64,000 bases of DNA. Source: Nocardioides salarius. GTDB lineage: Bacteria; Actinomycetota; Actinomycetes; Propionibacteriales; Nocardioidaceae. The translations under genes and the position numbers were made by a program. Below the pieces are notes generated by a model that worked only from the letters and a program-made list of their open reading frames with translations, was not told where the DNA came from and searched no databases. Of this stretch, positions 50,736-60,465 are shown piece after piece. Positions within the stretch are counted from its first letter, which is position 1; every line of letters begins with the position of its first letter. Location: NCBI RefSeq assembly GCF_016907435.1, contig NZ_JAFBBZ010000001.1:2232001-2296000 (forward strand), read 5' to 3'.

Positions 50736-51576
50736 GCGGCTCGCCGGGCACCAGGTCGCGGATGGTGTAGTCGGTCTGGACGACCTCGGTGCCCATCGAG
50801 TCGATCAGGTTGCCGGCGGTGGTGGCGTTGACGCCGGTGATCAGCTTGATCCACCACGACGACAGCAGCGGGGTGCCCACCGGCACCTTGAGCACCGGCA
50901 CCTTCCGCCCGAGCATCACCTCGCCGGCCTCCTGCATCATCCCGATGTAGCTCAGCTGGTCGGCGCCGCCGATCTCGAGCACCTGGCCGTAGGCCTTCTC
51001 CAGCCCGGTGACCCCCACGATGTAGCGGATCACGTCGTCGAGGGCGATCGGCTGGGTCAGGGTGGCGGCCCACTTGGGCACCACCATGGCCGGCAGGTTC
51101 TTGACCAGCTTGCGGGTCATCTCCCACGAGATGCCGCCCGCGCCGACGACGATCGCGGCACGCAGCACCGTGACCGGCACGTCGGAGCCGGCCAGCAGCG
51201 TCTCGACCTCGCGTCGCGAGCGCAGGTGGGGCGAGAGCTGGGAGCCCTCCTTGCCCAGACCGCCGAGGTAGACGATCTGCTGCACCCCGTTGGCCGCGGC
51301 GGCCAGGGCGAAGGTCTTCGCGGCCTCGGCGTCCTTGCGCTCGAAGTCGTTGTCGTCGAGGGAGTGCACGAGGTAGATCGCGACGTCGACGCCCTCGAGC
51401 GGGGCGGCGAGGCTGCCGGGGTCGTTGACGTCGCCGAAGACCGGGTCGCCCTGGCCGTCGTAGGTGTCGGGGTTGCGCGTCATGGCCTTGACCTGGTGGC
51501 CGGCCTCGACGAGGGCGGGGACGAGTCGGCGACCGACGAATCCGGTGGCGCCGGTGACCAGGACGGTGAGGCTCAT
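50686..51576 (-). CDS. NAD(P)H-binding NmrA/NDUFA9-like SDR protein
   Basis: 296 aa atypical extended SDR. VLVTGATGFVGRRLVPALVEAG (~4-25 in part) is the cofactor motif; VAIYLVHSLDD and IVYLGGLGKEGSQLSPHLRSR are typical of YbjT/NmrA-type proteins, which often act as redox sensors or have unknown activity. ATG 51576 is preferred over GTG 51585 because TAGTGT is seven bases before it. Confidence 0.87.
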   Translation of the reverse strand: MSLTVLVTGATGFVGRRLVPALVEAGHQVKAMTRNPDTYDGQGDPVFGDVNDPGSLAAPLEGVDVAIYLVHSLDDNDFERKDAEAAKTFALAAAANGVQQIVYLGGLGKEGSQLSPHLRSRREVETLLAGSDVPVTVLRAAIVVGAGGISWEMTRKLVKNLPAMVVPKWAATLTQPIALDDVIRYIVGVTGLEKAYGQVLEIGGADQLSYIGMMQEAGEVMLGRKVPVLKVPVGTPLLSSWWIKLITGVNATTAGNLIDSMGTEVVQTDYTIRDLVPGEPLTYAEAVRRALEEGPR

Positions 51577-51583
51577 GAGTCCC

Positions 51584-51589
51584 ACACTA
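51584..51589 (-). promoter_or_regulatory. Predicted -10 box, leaderless NmrA-like gene
   Basis: TAGTGT on the minus strand, seven bases before ATG 51576. It decides the start in favour of that ATG. Confidence 0.45.
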
Positions 51590-51612
51590 GGGACTCGACC
51601 CCTGTGCCGGGG

Positions 51613-52371
51613 TCACCCAGCGGTGGAGCCCCGGCCGGCGCGGTCGGCGCGGGCGCGGATCTGCTCGCGCCGGGTCTGGTCCATCGCGGCCTCGTAGGCC
51701 GCCACCAGGCTCGAGATCGACAGCGGCTTGATGCGCTCCACGACCTCGCGCACGGTCTCGGCCGAGGCGCCCGCCTCCTTGTAGGCGGGCCACACCACGG
51801 TGCGGAACAGCTCGTTGAGCTCCTCGGCGACCTGGCGGCCGTGCCGGGCGTACACCTCGGCGGCGGCCGTCGCGGCGGCGGTGGGGAAGCCGAGGTCGAG
51901 CAGGCCCAGGCCCACGGTCAGCTGGGTGGGGGTGACGTCGAGCAGGTCGCTGCCGCTGCGCGGGCGCACGATGCCCAGCGCGACCAGCAGCGCCACGTCG
52001 TCGTCCTCGAGGGTGCGCCCAGCCCGGGTCGCCAGCTCCGCGTGGGTCATCGTCTCGGTGGCCTCGGCCTGCCAGGGCGCGAGCATGGTGCGGTGCAGCG
52101 CGATCTGCTCGGGGGTGGCCTCGTCGGGCACCGCCGCGAGGTAGCGCTCGATGGCGGAGAGCGTGAAGCCGTGGCCCTGCAGCTCGCGCACGAGCTCGAG
52201 CCGGGCCACGTGGTCGTCGCTGTAGTAGCCCGAGCGGCCGTGCCGGATCGGCGGCGGCACCAGGCCCTTGGTCGTGTAGAAGCGCACGTTGCGCACGCTC
52301 ATCCCGACCCGGGAGGTGAGCTCCTCGAGGGTGAGCAGGTCCGCGGCCCCGGACTCCGACGTGGTGCCCAT
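51613..52371 (-). CDS. MerR family regulator, probable controller of fatty-acid oxidation genes
   Basis: 252 aa. The N-terminal winged HTH reads LTLEELTSRVGMSVRNVRFY (~13-32) then KGLVPPP and SGYYSDDHVARLELVRELQ, typical MerR. The dimerisation helix and a ~150-residue helical effector domain without obvious Cys metal ligands follow, suggesting an organic or acyl ligand. ATG 52371 has AAGGAG four bases upstream. It is divergent from fadA, whose promoter has the 19-base spacer and dyad typical of MerR targets. Confidence 0.9.
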   Translation of the reverse strand: MGTTSESGAADLLTLEELTSRVGMSVRNVRFYTTKGLVPPPIRHGRSGYYSDDHVARLELVRELQGHGFTLSAIERYLAAVPDEATPEQIALHRTMLAPWQAEATETMTHAELATRAGRTLEDDDVALLVALGIVRPRSGSDLLDVTPTQLTVGLGLLDLGFPTAAATAAAEVYARHGRQVAEELNELFRTVVWPAYKEAGASAETVREVVERIKPLSISSLVAAYEAAMDQTRREQIRARADRAGRGSTAG

Positions 52372-52407
52372 CACACTCCTTCTTGACCAACCCGGTCGCC
52401 CTGGTCC

Positions 52408-52438
52408 TTGACGACACTGACAGTAATAGTGTCACAAT
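52408..52438 (+). promoter_or_regulatory. fadA promoter with 19-bp spacer and MerR-type dyad
   Basis: -35 TTGACG (52408-52413), 19-base spacer, -10 CACAAT (52433-52438). The dyad TGACAGTAATAGTGTCA (52418-52434) fills the spacer and overlaps the first two bases of the -10; a second arm pair, GACACT-N9-AGTGTC (52413-52433), overlaps it. A long spacer with a central dyad is the hallmark of MerR-regulated promoters. Leader to ATG is about 60 bases. Confidence 0.7.
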
Positions 52439-52504
52439 CGAGTCAGCACGCGCGCGCCCACGCCTCCCGGCGGTCGCGGCGCTCCACGAGAACCGAGGAC
52501 GGTC

Positions 52505-53716
<1,212 letters not shown>

Positions 53717-53779
53717 CGGCGACCCGCAGCGCCGTACCGACCAGACTTCCCTGAGACCGAACAGGACACGAACACAGAC

Positions 53780-55987
53780 ATGAGCAGCACCGAGACCCAG
53801 ACGGCAGTCCGCTACGACAAGGACGCCGACGGCATCGTCACCCTGACCCTCGACGACCCGAACCAGTCCGCCAACACCATGAACGACCTCTACCGGTCGT
53901 CCATGGACGCCGCGATCGACCGCCTGTACGACGAGCTGGCCGCCGACGAGTCGTCGGTCACCGGCGTGGTCGTGGCCAGCGCCAAGAAGACCTTCTTCGC
54001 CGGTGGCGACCTCAAGGGCATGGTCAAGACCGGCCCCGAGGACGCCGCGGCCGTCTTCGAGATGGCCGAGGGCATGAAGGCCGCCCTGCGCCGCCTCGAG
54101 AAGCTGCCCCGCCCGGTCGTGGCCGCCATCAACGGCGCCGCGCTCGGCGGCGGGCTCGAGATCACCCTGGCCTGCAACCACCGCATCGTCGTCGACGACC
54201 CCAAGGTCGCGCTCGGCCTGCCCGAGGTCACCCTCGGGCTGCTGCCCGGCGGTGGCGGCGTGACCCGCACCGTGCGGATGCTGGGCCTGCAGGACGCCCT
54301 GATGGGCGTGCTGCTCGAGGGCAAGCAGTTCAAGCCCGCCCAGGCCAAGGAGGCCGGCCTGGTCGACGAGCTCGTCGCCACCCGCGAGGAGCTGGTGCCC
54401 GCGGCCAAGGCGTGGATCCAGGCCAACCCCGACGCGCACGCCAACCCCTGGGACGCGCCGGGCTACAAGATGCCCGGCGGCACCCCGCGCTCGCCCGGCC
54501 TCGCGGCGTTCCTGCCGGCCTTCCCGGCGCTGCTGCGCAAGCAGACCAAGGGCGCCGTCTACCCCGCCACCCGCGCGATCCTCTCCGCCGCGGTCGAGGG
54601 CGCCAGCCGCGACTTCGACACCGCCTCGCGCATCGAGTCGCGCTACCTGACCAACCTGATCGTCAACCAGGGCTCGAAGAACATGATCCAGGCGTTCTTC
54701 TTCGACCTGCAGGCCATCGGCGCCGGCAAGCTGCGCCCGCAGGGCGTCGAGCGGTTCCAGGCCACCAAGGTGGGTGTCCTGGGCGCCGGGATGATGGGCG
54801 CGGGCATCGCCTACTCCTGCGCCCGCGCCGGCATGCAGGTCGTGCTCAAGGACGTCTCGGCCGAGAACGCCGCCAAGGGCAAGGCCTACTCCGAGAAGCT
54901 CAACGCCAAGGCCGTCGAGCGCGGCAAGCTGACCCAGGAGAAGTCCGACGAGCTGCTCGGGCGCATCCACGCCACCGCCGACCCGGCCGACCTGGCCGGC
55001 TGCGACCTGGTGATCGAGGCGGTCTTCGAGGACCCCGCGCTCAAGGCCAAGGTGTTCGCCGAGGTGGCCCCGCACGTCAACCCCGACGCGCTGCTGTGCT
55101 CCAACACCTCGACGCTGCCGATCTCCGAGCTCGCCGAGGGCGTCGACCGCCCCGCCGACTTCATCGGCCTGCACTTCTTCAGCCCCGTCGACAAGATGCC
55201 GCTCGTCGAGATCATCAAGGGCGAGCAGACCTCCGACGAGGCGCTGGCCAAGGCCTACGACGTGGTCCAGCAGATCCGCAAGACCCCGATCGTGGTCAAC
55301 GACTCGCGCGGCTTCTACACCTCGCGCGTCATCGGCTTCATGGTCAACGAGGGCATGGCGATGCTCGCCGAGGGCGTCGCGCCCTGGACCATCGAGCGCG
55401 CCACCAGCCAGGCCGGCTACCCGGCTCCGGTGCTGCAGCTCTCCGACGAGCTCAACCTCGAGCTGATGGGCAAGATCGCCAAGGCCACCCGCGAGGCAGG
55501 TGAGCGCGACGGCAAGCCGGTCGCCGAGCACCCCGGCACCGCCGTGGTCGACCGGATGCTCGAGGCCGGCCGTGCCGGTCGCCTGCGCGGCGCCGGGTTC
55601 TACGACTACGACGAGCAGGGCAAGCGCGTCACGCTGTGGGAGGGCCTCTCCGAGATGTTCCCCCTCGCCGAGGAGCAGCCCCCGATCGCCGACTGCCGTG
55701 ACCGGATGCTCTTCGCCGAGGCGCTCGAGACCGCCAAGTGCTTCGAGGAGGGCGTCATCACCTCCGCCGCGGCCGCCAACATCGGCTCGATCATGGGCAT
55801 CGGCTTCCCGCCGATGACCGGTGGCGCGGCACAGTTCATGCAGGGCTACACCCACGCCGACGGCGAGGTGGGCCTGAGTGCCTTCGTGCGTCGCGCCGAC
55901 GAGCTCGCGGCGGCGTACGGCGACCGGTTCCGCCCCACGGACCGCCTGCGCGAGATGGCCGAGAAGGGCGAGTCCTTCCCCGCCTGA
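53780..55987 (+). CDS. fadB: Fatty-acid oxidation multifunctional protein (enoyl-CoA hydratase/3-hydroxyacyl-CoA dehydrogenase)
   Basis: 735 aa. An N-terminal crotonase domain (~1-300; [48 protein letters not shown] with the catalytic Glu residues) is fused to an NAD-binding domain ([20 protein letters not shown], ~330-349) and the C-terminal 3HCDH domains ([17 protein letters not shown]). It performs hydration and dehydrogenation, feeding FadA. Together they form the trifunctional beta-oxidation complex. Confidence 0.95.
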   Translation: MSSTETQTAVRYDKDADGIVTLTLDDPNQSANTMNDLYRSSMDAAIDRLYDELAADESSVTGVVVASAKKTFFAGGDLKGMVKTGPEDAAAVFEMAEGMKAALRRLEKLPRPVVAAINGAALGGGLEITLACNHRIVVDDPKVALGLPEVTLGLLPGGGGVTRTVRMLGLQDALMGVLLEGKQFKPAQAKEAGLVDELVATREELVPAAKAWIQANPDAHANPWDAPGYKMPGGTPRSPGLAAFLPAFPALLRKQTKGAVYPATRAILSAAVEGASRDFDTASRIESRYLTNLIVNQGSKNMIQAFFFDLQAIGAGKLRPQGVERFQATKVGVLGAGMMGAGIAYSCARAGMQVVLKDVSAENAAKGKAYSEKLNAKAVERGKLTQEKSDELLGRIHATADPADLAGCDLVIEAVFEDPALKAKVFAEVAPHVNPDALLCSNTSTLPISELAEGVDRPADFIGLHFFSPVDKMPLVEIIKGEQTSDEALAKAYDVVQQIRKTPIVVNDSRGFYTSRVIGFMVNEGMAMLAEGVAPWTIERATSQAGYPAPVLQLSDELNLELMGKIAKATREAGERDGKPVAEHPGTAVVDRMLEAGRAGRLRGAGFYDYDEQGKRVTLWEGLSEMFPLAEEQPPIADCRDRMLFAEALETAKCFEEGVITSAAAANIGSIMGIGFPPMTGGAAQFMQGYTHADGEVGLSAFVRRADELAAAYGDRFRPTDRLREMAEKGESFPA

Positions 55988-56020
55988 TCCCGCCTGGTCC
56001 CGCACCACCACGCACCGGCC

Positions 56021-56062
56021 CGGCCCGGACGCCCCTCCTCGAGGGGCTCCGGGACCGGGCCG
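56021..56062 (+). terminator. Compound terminator after fadB
   Basis: Inner stem CCCCTC-CTC-GAGGGG (56032-56046) within outer arms CGGCCCGG (56021-56028) and CCGGGCCG (56055-56062). It is followed within 10 bases by the 22-nt repeat. Confidence 0.65.
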
Positions 56063-56070
56063 GTGTGACA

Positions 56071-56114
56071 TTTGCGCCGGCTCGGCGCGAGATATGGGCC
56101 GGGTCGGCGTGGGT
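56071..56114 (+). repeat. Dispersed 22-nt palindromic repeat array (locus D)
   Basis: Two units, 56071-56092 (TTTGCGCCGGCTCGGCGCGA then GA) and 56093-56114 (TATGGGCCGGGTCGGCG then TGGGT). It lies between the fadB terminator and the thioesterase promoter. Confidence 0.75.
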
Positions 56115-56143
56115 GGGGCCGAGGATCAGTAAGGTCGTGCCCC

Positions 56144-56656
56144 GTGAGCACTCCAGAGAGCAAGAACGCGCACCCCACCTACGCCGACCTCGTCGGTCTG
56201 CCGGCCTGGGCCGAGCAGCCCGTGCCGGTCGCCTTCGAGGACGCCAACGGCCACCTCAACGTGCGCCACTACACCGGCATCGCCAGCGAGGGCCTCGACT
56301 ACTCGCTCGTCGAGCTGGGCATCCCGCAGATGTGGCCGGCCGAGGGGCACGCGATCTTCTCCGCCGAGCACCACCTGACCTACCTCGCCGAGCTGCGCAC
56401 CGGTGACCGGATGTCGGCACGGGTGCGGCTGCTGGGCCGCTCCGAGCGGGCCGCGCACGCCCTGGTCTACCTGCTCGACGACACCCACGAGCGGGTCAGC
56501 TACGTGATGGAGGAGATCTTCCTCCACATCGACATGGAGACCCGCAAGACGGCTCCGTGGCCCGAGGACGTCGCCGCCAACCTCGACGCCCGCATCGCCG
56601 AGCACGCCGAGCTGCCGTTCGCGGCCGACGTGTCCGGCTCGATGTCGCTGCGCTGA
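56144..56656 (+). CDS. Acyl-CoA thioesterase (hotdog fold)
   Basis: 170 aa 4HBT-type hotdog protein. VAFEDANGHLNVRHYTGIAS (~28-47) has the Asp/Asn-x-x-(G)H-x-N active-site pattern of 4-hydroxybenzoyl-CoA-type thioesterases. It would hydrolyse acyl-CoA or carnitine-like thioesters, a natural companion of the fad genes upstream. Start GTG 56144, eight bases after TAAGGT, a possible -10 box. It is 35 bases ahead of the phosphotransferase gene. Confidence 0.85.
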   Translation: MSTPESKNAHPTYADLVGLPAWAEQPVPVAFEDANGHLNVRHYTGIASEGLDYSLVELGIPQMWPAEGHAIFSAEHHLTYLAELRTGDRMSARVRLLGRSERAAHALVYLLDDTHERVSYVMEEIFLHIDMETRKTAPWPEDVAANLDARIAEHAELPFAADVSGSMSLR

Positions 56657-56691
56657 GCCCCCCACCGCAGGAGACGCAGGAGACGCAGCCG

Positions 56692-57777
56692 ATGCAGCAG
56701 GACAACCCTGCCGGGCGGGTCCGTGACGAGGACGCCTTCGACACCGACGCGCTCGCCGCGTGGCTCGCCCCGCGCACCGGGATCGACCAGGTCGCCGAGG
56801 TGCGCCAGTTCCGTGGCGGCGCCTCCAACCTGACCTACCTGGTGCGCCAGCCGCGCCCCGACGGGTCGACGTACGACCTGGTGCTGCGGCGACCGCCGAG
56901 CGGGCGCAAGGCCGCCGGCGCCCACGACATGGGTCGCGAGCACGACATCCAGGCGGCGCTGGCGCCCGTCTTCGACCACGTCGCGCGGATGGTGGGCCAC
57001 GAGAGCGACGAGTCGGTGCTGGGCTCGCCGTTCTACGTGATGGAGCAGGTGCCGGGCACGATCCTGCGCCAGGACCTGCCTGCCTCGTGGGGCGAGGTCG
57101 ACCCTGCCGCGGTGGGGCTGCTCTGCGAGCGCGCCCTCGACGTGCTGGTCGAGCTGCACTCCGTCGACGTGACCCAGGTGCCGGCGCTGGCCGCCCTGGG
57201 CCGTGGCGAGGGGTACGTCGCCCGGCAGGTGCGCGGCTGGACGACGCGCCTCGAGGGATCGCGCACCGACGACACCGGCGACTGGTCCGACGTGCTGGGC
57301 TGGATCGAGGAGCACCAGCCCGCCGACGTCGCGCAGGTGCTGATCCACAACGACTACCGCTTCGACAACCTGGTGCTCGACGGCGGTCCCGGCGACCCGC
57401 GGGTCGTCGCGGTGCTCGACTGGGAGCTGGCCACCGTCGGCGACCCGCTGATGGACCTGGGCTCGACCCTGGCCTACTGGGTGCAGGCCGACGACGACGA
57501 CATGTTCCAGCTCTTCCGCCGCCAGCCGACCAACGCGCCGGGCATGTGGACGCGCGAGGAGCTGGTGCGGCGCTACTGCGAGCGCACCGGCCACGCCCCC
57601 TCGGCCGACGACCTGGCCTTCTACGAGGTCTTCGGCCTGTTCCGGCTCGCGGTCATCGCCCAGCAGATCTGGTACCGCTACGTGCACGGCCAGACCACCA
57701 ACGAGGCCTACGCCCCGCTCGGCCAGGTCGTGGCCTACCTCGAGCAGCGCTGCCGACGCCTGCTGGCCGCCCGCTGA
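56692..57777 (+). CDS. Phosphotransferase family protein (ACAD10/11-type APH kinase)
   Basis: 361 aa aminoglycoside-phosphotransferase-fold kinase. FRGGASNLTYLVR (~41-53) is the nucleotide lobe, LIHNDYRFDNLVL (~218-230) the catalytic loop (HxDxxxxN), and LDWELATVGDPLMDLG (~243-258) the metal-binding D-x-E/GDP motif. In vertebrates the same domain is fused to acyl-CoA dehydrogenases (ACAD10/11) that handle 4-hydroxy acids, so phosphorylation of a hydroxyacyl-CoA is a fair inference here. It overlaps the next gene by one base. Confidence 0.9.
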   Translation: MQQDNPAGRVRDEDAFDTDALAAWLAPRTGIDQVAEVRQFRGGASNLTYLVRQPRPDGSTYDLVLRRPPSGRKAAGAHDMGREHDIQAALAPVFDHVARMVGHESDESVLGSPFYVMEQVPGTILRQDLPASWGEVDPAAVGLLCERALDVLVELHSVDVTQVPALAALGRGEGYVARQVRGWTTRLEGSRTDDTGDWSDVLGWIEEHQPADVAQVLIHNDYRFDNLVLDGGPGDPRVVAVLDWELATVGDPLMDLGSTLAYWVQADDDDMFQLFRRQPTNAPGMWTREELVRRYCERTGHAPSADDLAFYEVFGLFRLAVIAQQIWYRYVHGQTTNEAYAPLGQVVAYLEQRCRRLLAAR

Positions 57778-58454
57778 TGGGCGTCGTGCTGCTGGTCCGC
57801 CACGGCCAGGCCTCCTTCGGCGCCGACGACTACGACGTGCTCTCGCCCACCGGCTGGGAGCAGGCCCGCACCCTCGGGGGCTGGCTCACCGAGCGCGGGG
57901 TGGCCCCCACCGGCGTCGTGCACGGCTCGATGCGCCGGCACCGCGAGACCCTCGAGGCGCTCGCCGAGGGGGCCGGCTGGCAGGCGGGCCCCGCCCACGA
58001 GGAGGACGAGCGCTGGGACGAGTTCGACCACCTCTCCGTCGTCGGCGCCTACCCCGACCTGCCCGAGGGCGAGCTCGACCGTCGCGCCTTCCAGGAGGTC
58101 TTCGAGCGGGCCACCGAGCGCTGGAGCACCGGTGACCACGACGCCGACTACGACGAGACCTACCGCGGCTTCCGGGCGCGCACCCGCGCCGCACTCGACG
58201 CCGTGACCGAGCAGGCCGGCAGCGGGCGCAGCGTCGTGGTGGTCACCTCGGGCGGGGTCGTGGCCGCGGTGGGCGCGGCGCTGCTGCTGGGCGAGCAGGC
58301 CGACGACGCGACGTACGCCGCCACCTGGCAGCGGCTCAACACCGTGTGCGCCAACACCTCGGTCACCCGGGTCGTCGTCGGGCGCGGCGGACCGCGGCTG
58401 CTGACCTTCAACGAGCACGAGCACCTCGCGCCCGACCAGGTGACCTACCGCTAG
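57777..58454 (+). CDS. Histidine phosphatase superfamily protein lacking the second His
   Basis: 225 aa. The phospho-accepting RHG motif is at LLVRHGQASFG (~5-15) and later structure follows the phosphoglycerate-mutase fold. The second catalytic motif, usually SHGG, reads VVVVTSGGVVAAVG (~154-167): Ser takes the place of His. It follows the APH-type kinase with a one-base overlap, so kinase and phosphatase are co-expressed, perhaps acting on the same substrate. Activity may be altered or the other His may substitute. Confidence 0.85.
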   Translation: MGVVLLVRHGQASFGADDYDVLSPTGWEQARTLGGWLTERGVAPTGVVHGSMRRHRETLEALAEGAGWQAGPAHEEDERWDEFDHLSVVGAYPDLPEGELDRRAFQEVFERATERWSTGDHDADYDETYRGFRARTRAALDAVTEQAGSGRSVVVVTSGGVVAAVGAALLLGEQADDATYAATWQRLNTVCANTSVTRVVVGRGGPRLLTFNEHEHLAPDQVTYR

Positions 58455-58467
58455 CCGGGCCACCGCG

Positions 58468-59514
58468 ATGTCGACCCAGGCGATGAACGCGCTCTGGGCG
58501 GTCGGGCTGGGCTCGGTCGTCGCGGTGCTGCTGCTGGTGCCGACCGCGGCGGTGCGCTACCGCCGCACCGGCCGGCTGCCGCCCGGCGAGCTGCTGCTCC
58601 TGCTGGCCGCGGCCGTCTACGGCCTGGCGCTGTGGACCTACACGCTGCTGCCGCTGCCCGACCCCGGCTCCTTCACCTGCCGGCCCACCCAGCTCGACCC
58701 GCTCACCTCGGTGGGCCGGGTCGCGCTGCCTGACGAGGGCGGTGTGCGGGCGCTGCTGCGCCAGCCGGCCTTCCTGCAGGTCGCCCTCAACGTGCTGCTC
58801 TTCGTGCCCTTCGGGTTCTTCGTACGCCGCGTGCTGCGGCGCGGCGTGGTCGTGGCGGGCCTGCTGGGGCTGGCGGCCTCGGTGCTGGTCGAGACCACGC
58901 AGGGCACCGGCATCTGGGGCCTCTACGACTGCGCCTACCGGCTGCTCGACGTCGACGACGTGCTGCTCAACGCGACCGGGGCGGTGCTGGGCTCGCTGGC
59001 CTCGTGGGCGGTGGTGCGGCGCCGCGACCCGCGGGCCCGGCCGCTGCCCGAGCGGGTGACCTGGGGGCGACGGGTCGTCGGGATGGCCTGCGACGTGGTC
59101 TTCGTGGTGGCCGTGGGGGCGGCGGTGGCGATCGGCGTGCGGTTCCTCAACGTCTACGTGCTCGACGTGGGCCCGTGGCGCGACCTGCAGGTGCTGCTGC
59201 AGTGGAGCGTGCCGTTCGCGCTCGAGGCGGTGCTGGTGCTGGGGGCCGGTCGCACCGTGGGGGAGTGGGTGGTCTCGTTGCGCACGACGAGCCGCTCGCG
59301 CTGGCTGGTGGGCCCCCAGCGGGTGGTCAAGCTCGCCACCGGGCTCGCGCCGGTCTTCGCGCTGGGGCTGGGCGACCTGCCGTGGGGCGGGGCCGCGCTG
59401 GCGGCGTACCTCGCGCTGACGCTGGCGGCGACGTGGCCGACCCGCGAGCACCGCGGGCTGAGCCACGTGCTCGCGGGCCTCGAGCTCACCACAGCGGTCA
59501 GAGCAGACGCTTGA
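58468..59514 (+). CDS. VanZ-RDD fusion membrane protein
   Basis: 348 aa. The N-terminal half (~10-180) is a VanZ-like domain with four to five helices, NVLLFVPFGFF and VETTQGTG...DVDDVLLNATGAVLGS being characteristic. The C-terminal half (~195-335) is an RDD domain (WGRRVVGMACDVVF; GRTVGEWVVSLRTT). VanZ domains relate to teicoplanin tolerance and lipid carriers, but the role is unknown. The 3' end overlaps the convergent SDR gene by 17 bases. Confidence 0.85.
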   Translation: MSTQAMNALWAVGLGSVVAVLLLVPTAAVRYRRTGRLPPGELLLLLAAAVYGLALWTYTLLPLPDPGSFTCRPTQLDPLTSVGRVALPDEGGVRALLRQPAFLQVALNVLLFVPFGFFVRRVLRRGVVVAGLLGLAASVLVETTQGTGIWGLYDCAYRLLDVDDVLLNATGAVLGSLASWAVVRRRDPRARPLPERVTWGRRVVGMACDVVFVVAVGAAVAIGVRFLNVYVLDVGPWRDLQVLLQWSVPFALEAVLVLGAGRTVGEWVVSLRTTSRSRWLVGPQRVVKLATGLAPVFALGLGDLPWGGAALAAYLALTLAATWPTREHRGLSHVLAGLELTTAVRADA

Positions 59515-60256
59515 GCACGCCCAGGGGCGCGTGCCTCATCACCACCGACAGCGGTGCCCACGGCAGCGCGGGCACGCAGGCGGAGTCGGCACGCTTCTCG
59601 ATGGCCGCGACCATCGAGCGCACGCCCTTCTCGGTGGAGACCATCAGCGGGGTCTGCTGCGCGACCTGCTCGTTCATCTCCGAGGCGATGTAGCCGGGGT
59701 AGAGCACGGTCACGTCGACGGTGCGGCCCAGCTCGGTGCCGTGCAGCTCGGTGCGCAGGCCCTCGGCGAGGAACGCGGCGCCGACCTTGGTGGCGGCGTA
59801 GGTCGTCATCGACCTGGGCATGCCGCGCATCGCCGACATCGAGGAGACCATCACCAGGTGGCCCGAGCGCTGGGCCCGGAAGACCTCCATCGCGGCCTCG
59901 GTCTGGGCCAGCGCGCCGAGGAAGTTGGTGGTGGCGGTCTCGCGGTTGGCGGCGGCCTGGCCGGTGCCGAGCGCGGCCCCCTTGCCGAGGCCCGCGTTGA
60001 CGACGACCCGGTCGAGCCCGCCGAGCTCGGCGCGCAGCTCCTCGAAGACGACCGGCACCCGCTCGGGGTCGGTGACGTCGAGGGTGCGCAGCGCCACCCG
60101 GCGGTCGGGGTGGGCGGCGAGGACCTCGGCGCGCAGCTCCTCGAGCCGGTCGGTGCGCCGCGCGCACAAGGCGAGGTCCTCGCCGCGCGCGGCGAGCTGG
60201 CGGGCCATCTCGGCGCCGAGCCCGGAGGACGCGCCGGTGATCAGGGTGGTGGTCAT
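59498..60256 (-). CDS. Short-chain dehydrogenase/reductase
   Basis: 252 aa classical SDR. LITGASSGLGAEMARQL (~5-21), NAGLGKG (~88-94), MVSSMSAM (catalytic Ser, ~137-144) and YAATK (~154-158) are all intact. The C-terminus (APLGVLKRLL) suggests membrane association, as in SDRs acting on lipids. Start ATG 60256. It is divergent from the subtilase across a 209-base gap that contains the GTTGCC...GGCAAC hairpin (60326-60348). Confidence 0.9.
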   Translation of the reverse strand: MTTTLITGASSGLGAEMARQLAARGEDLALCARRTDRLEELRAEVLAAHPDRRVALRTLDVTDPERVPVVFEELRAELGGLDRVVVNAGLGKGAALGTGQAAANRETATTNFLGALAQTEAAMEVFRAQRSGHLVMVSSMSAMRGMPRSMTTYAATKVGAAFLAEGLRTELHGTELGRTVDVTVLYPGYIASEMNEQVAQQTPLMVSTEKGVRSMVAAIEKRADSACVPALPWAPLSVVMRHAPLGVLKRLL

Positions 60257-60325
60257 GGGGACAGTCTCGGCGACGCCGCCGGCACCTCACCCGGGAGGTC
60301 ACGCGACGGTCACCGTTACGAAACC

Positions 60326-60348
60326 GTTGCCATGCCCCTGGGGGCAAC
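60326..60348. promoter_or_regulatory. Stem-loop in subtilase upstream region
   Basis: GTTGCC and GGCAAC arms around ATGCCCCTGGG, with an inner GCCCC-TG-GGGGC. It lies 118 bases before the subtilase start; a TTGACC directly downstream (60352-60357) may be a -35 box, but no clear -10 is seen. Confidence 0.35.
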
Positions 60349-60465
60349 CCCTTGACCTGAAGGGGGGTGATGAATTGTGGTCTATCCCACCCCCGTGTTC
60401 GCGACCGACCGTCTCGGTGTCGGCGCACGGCGGGTTCTCGGGCAGCCACAGGAGACATCACACTC

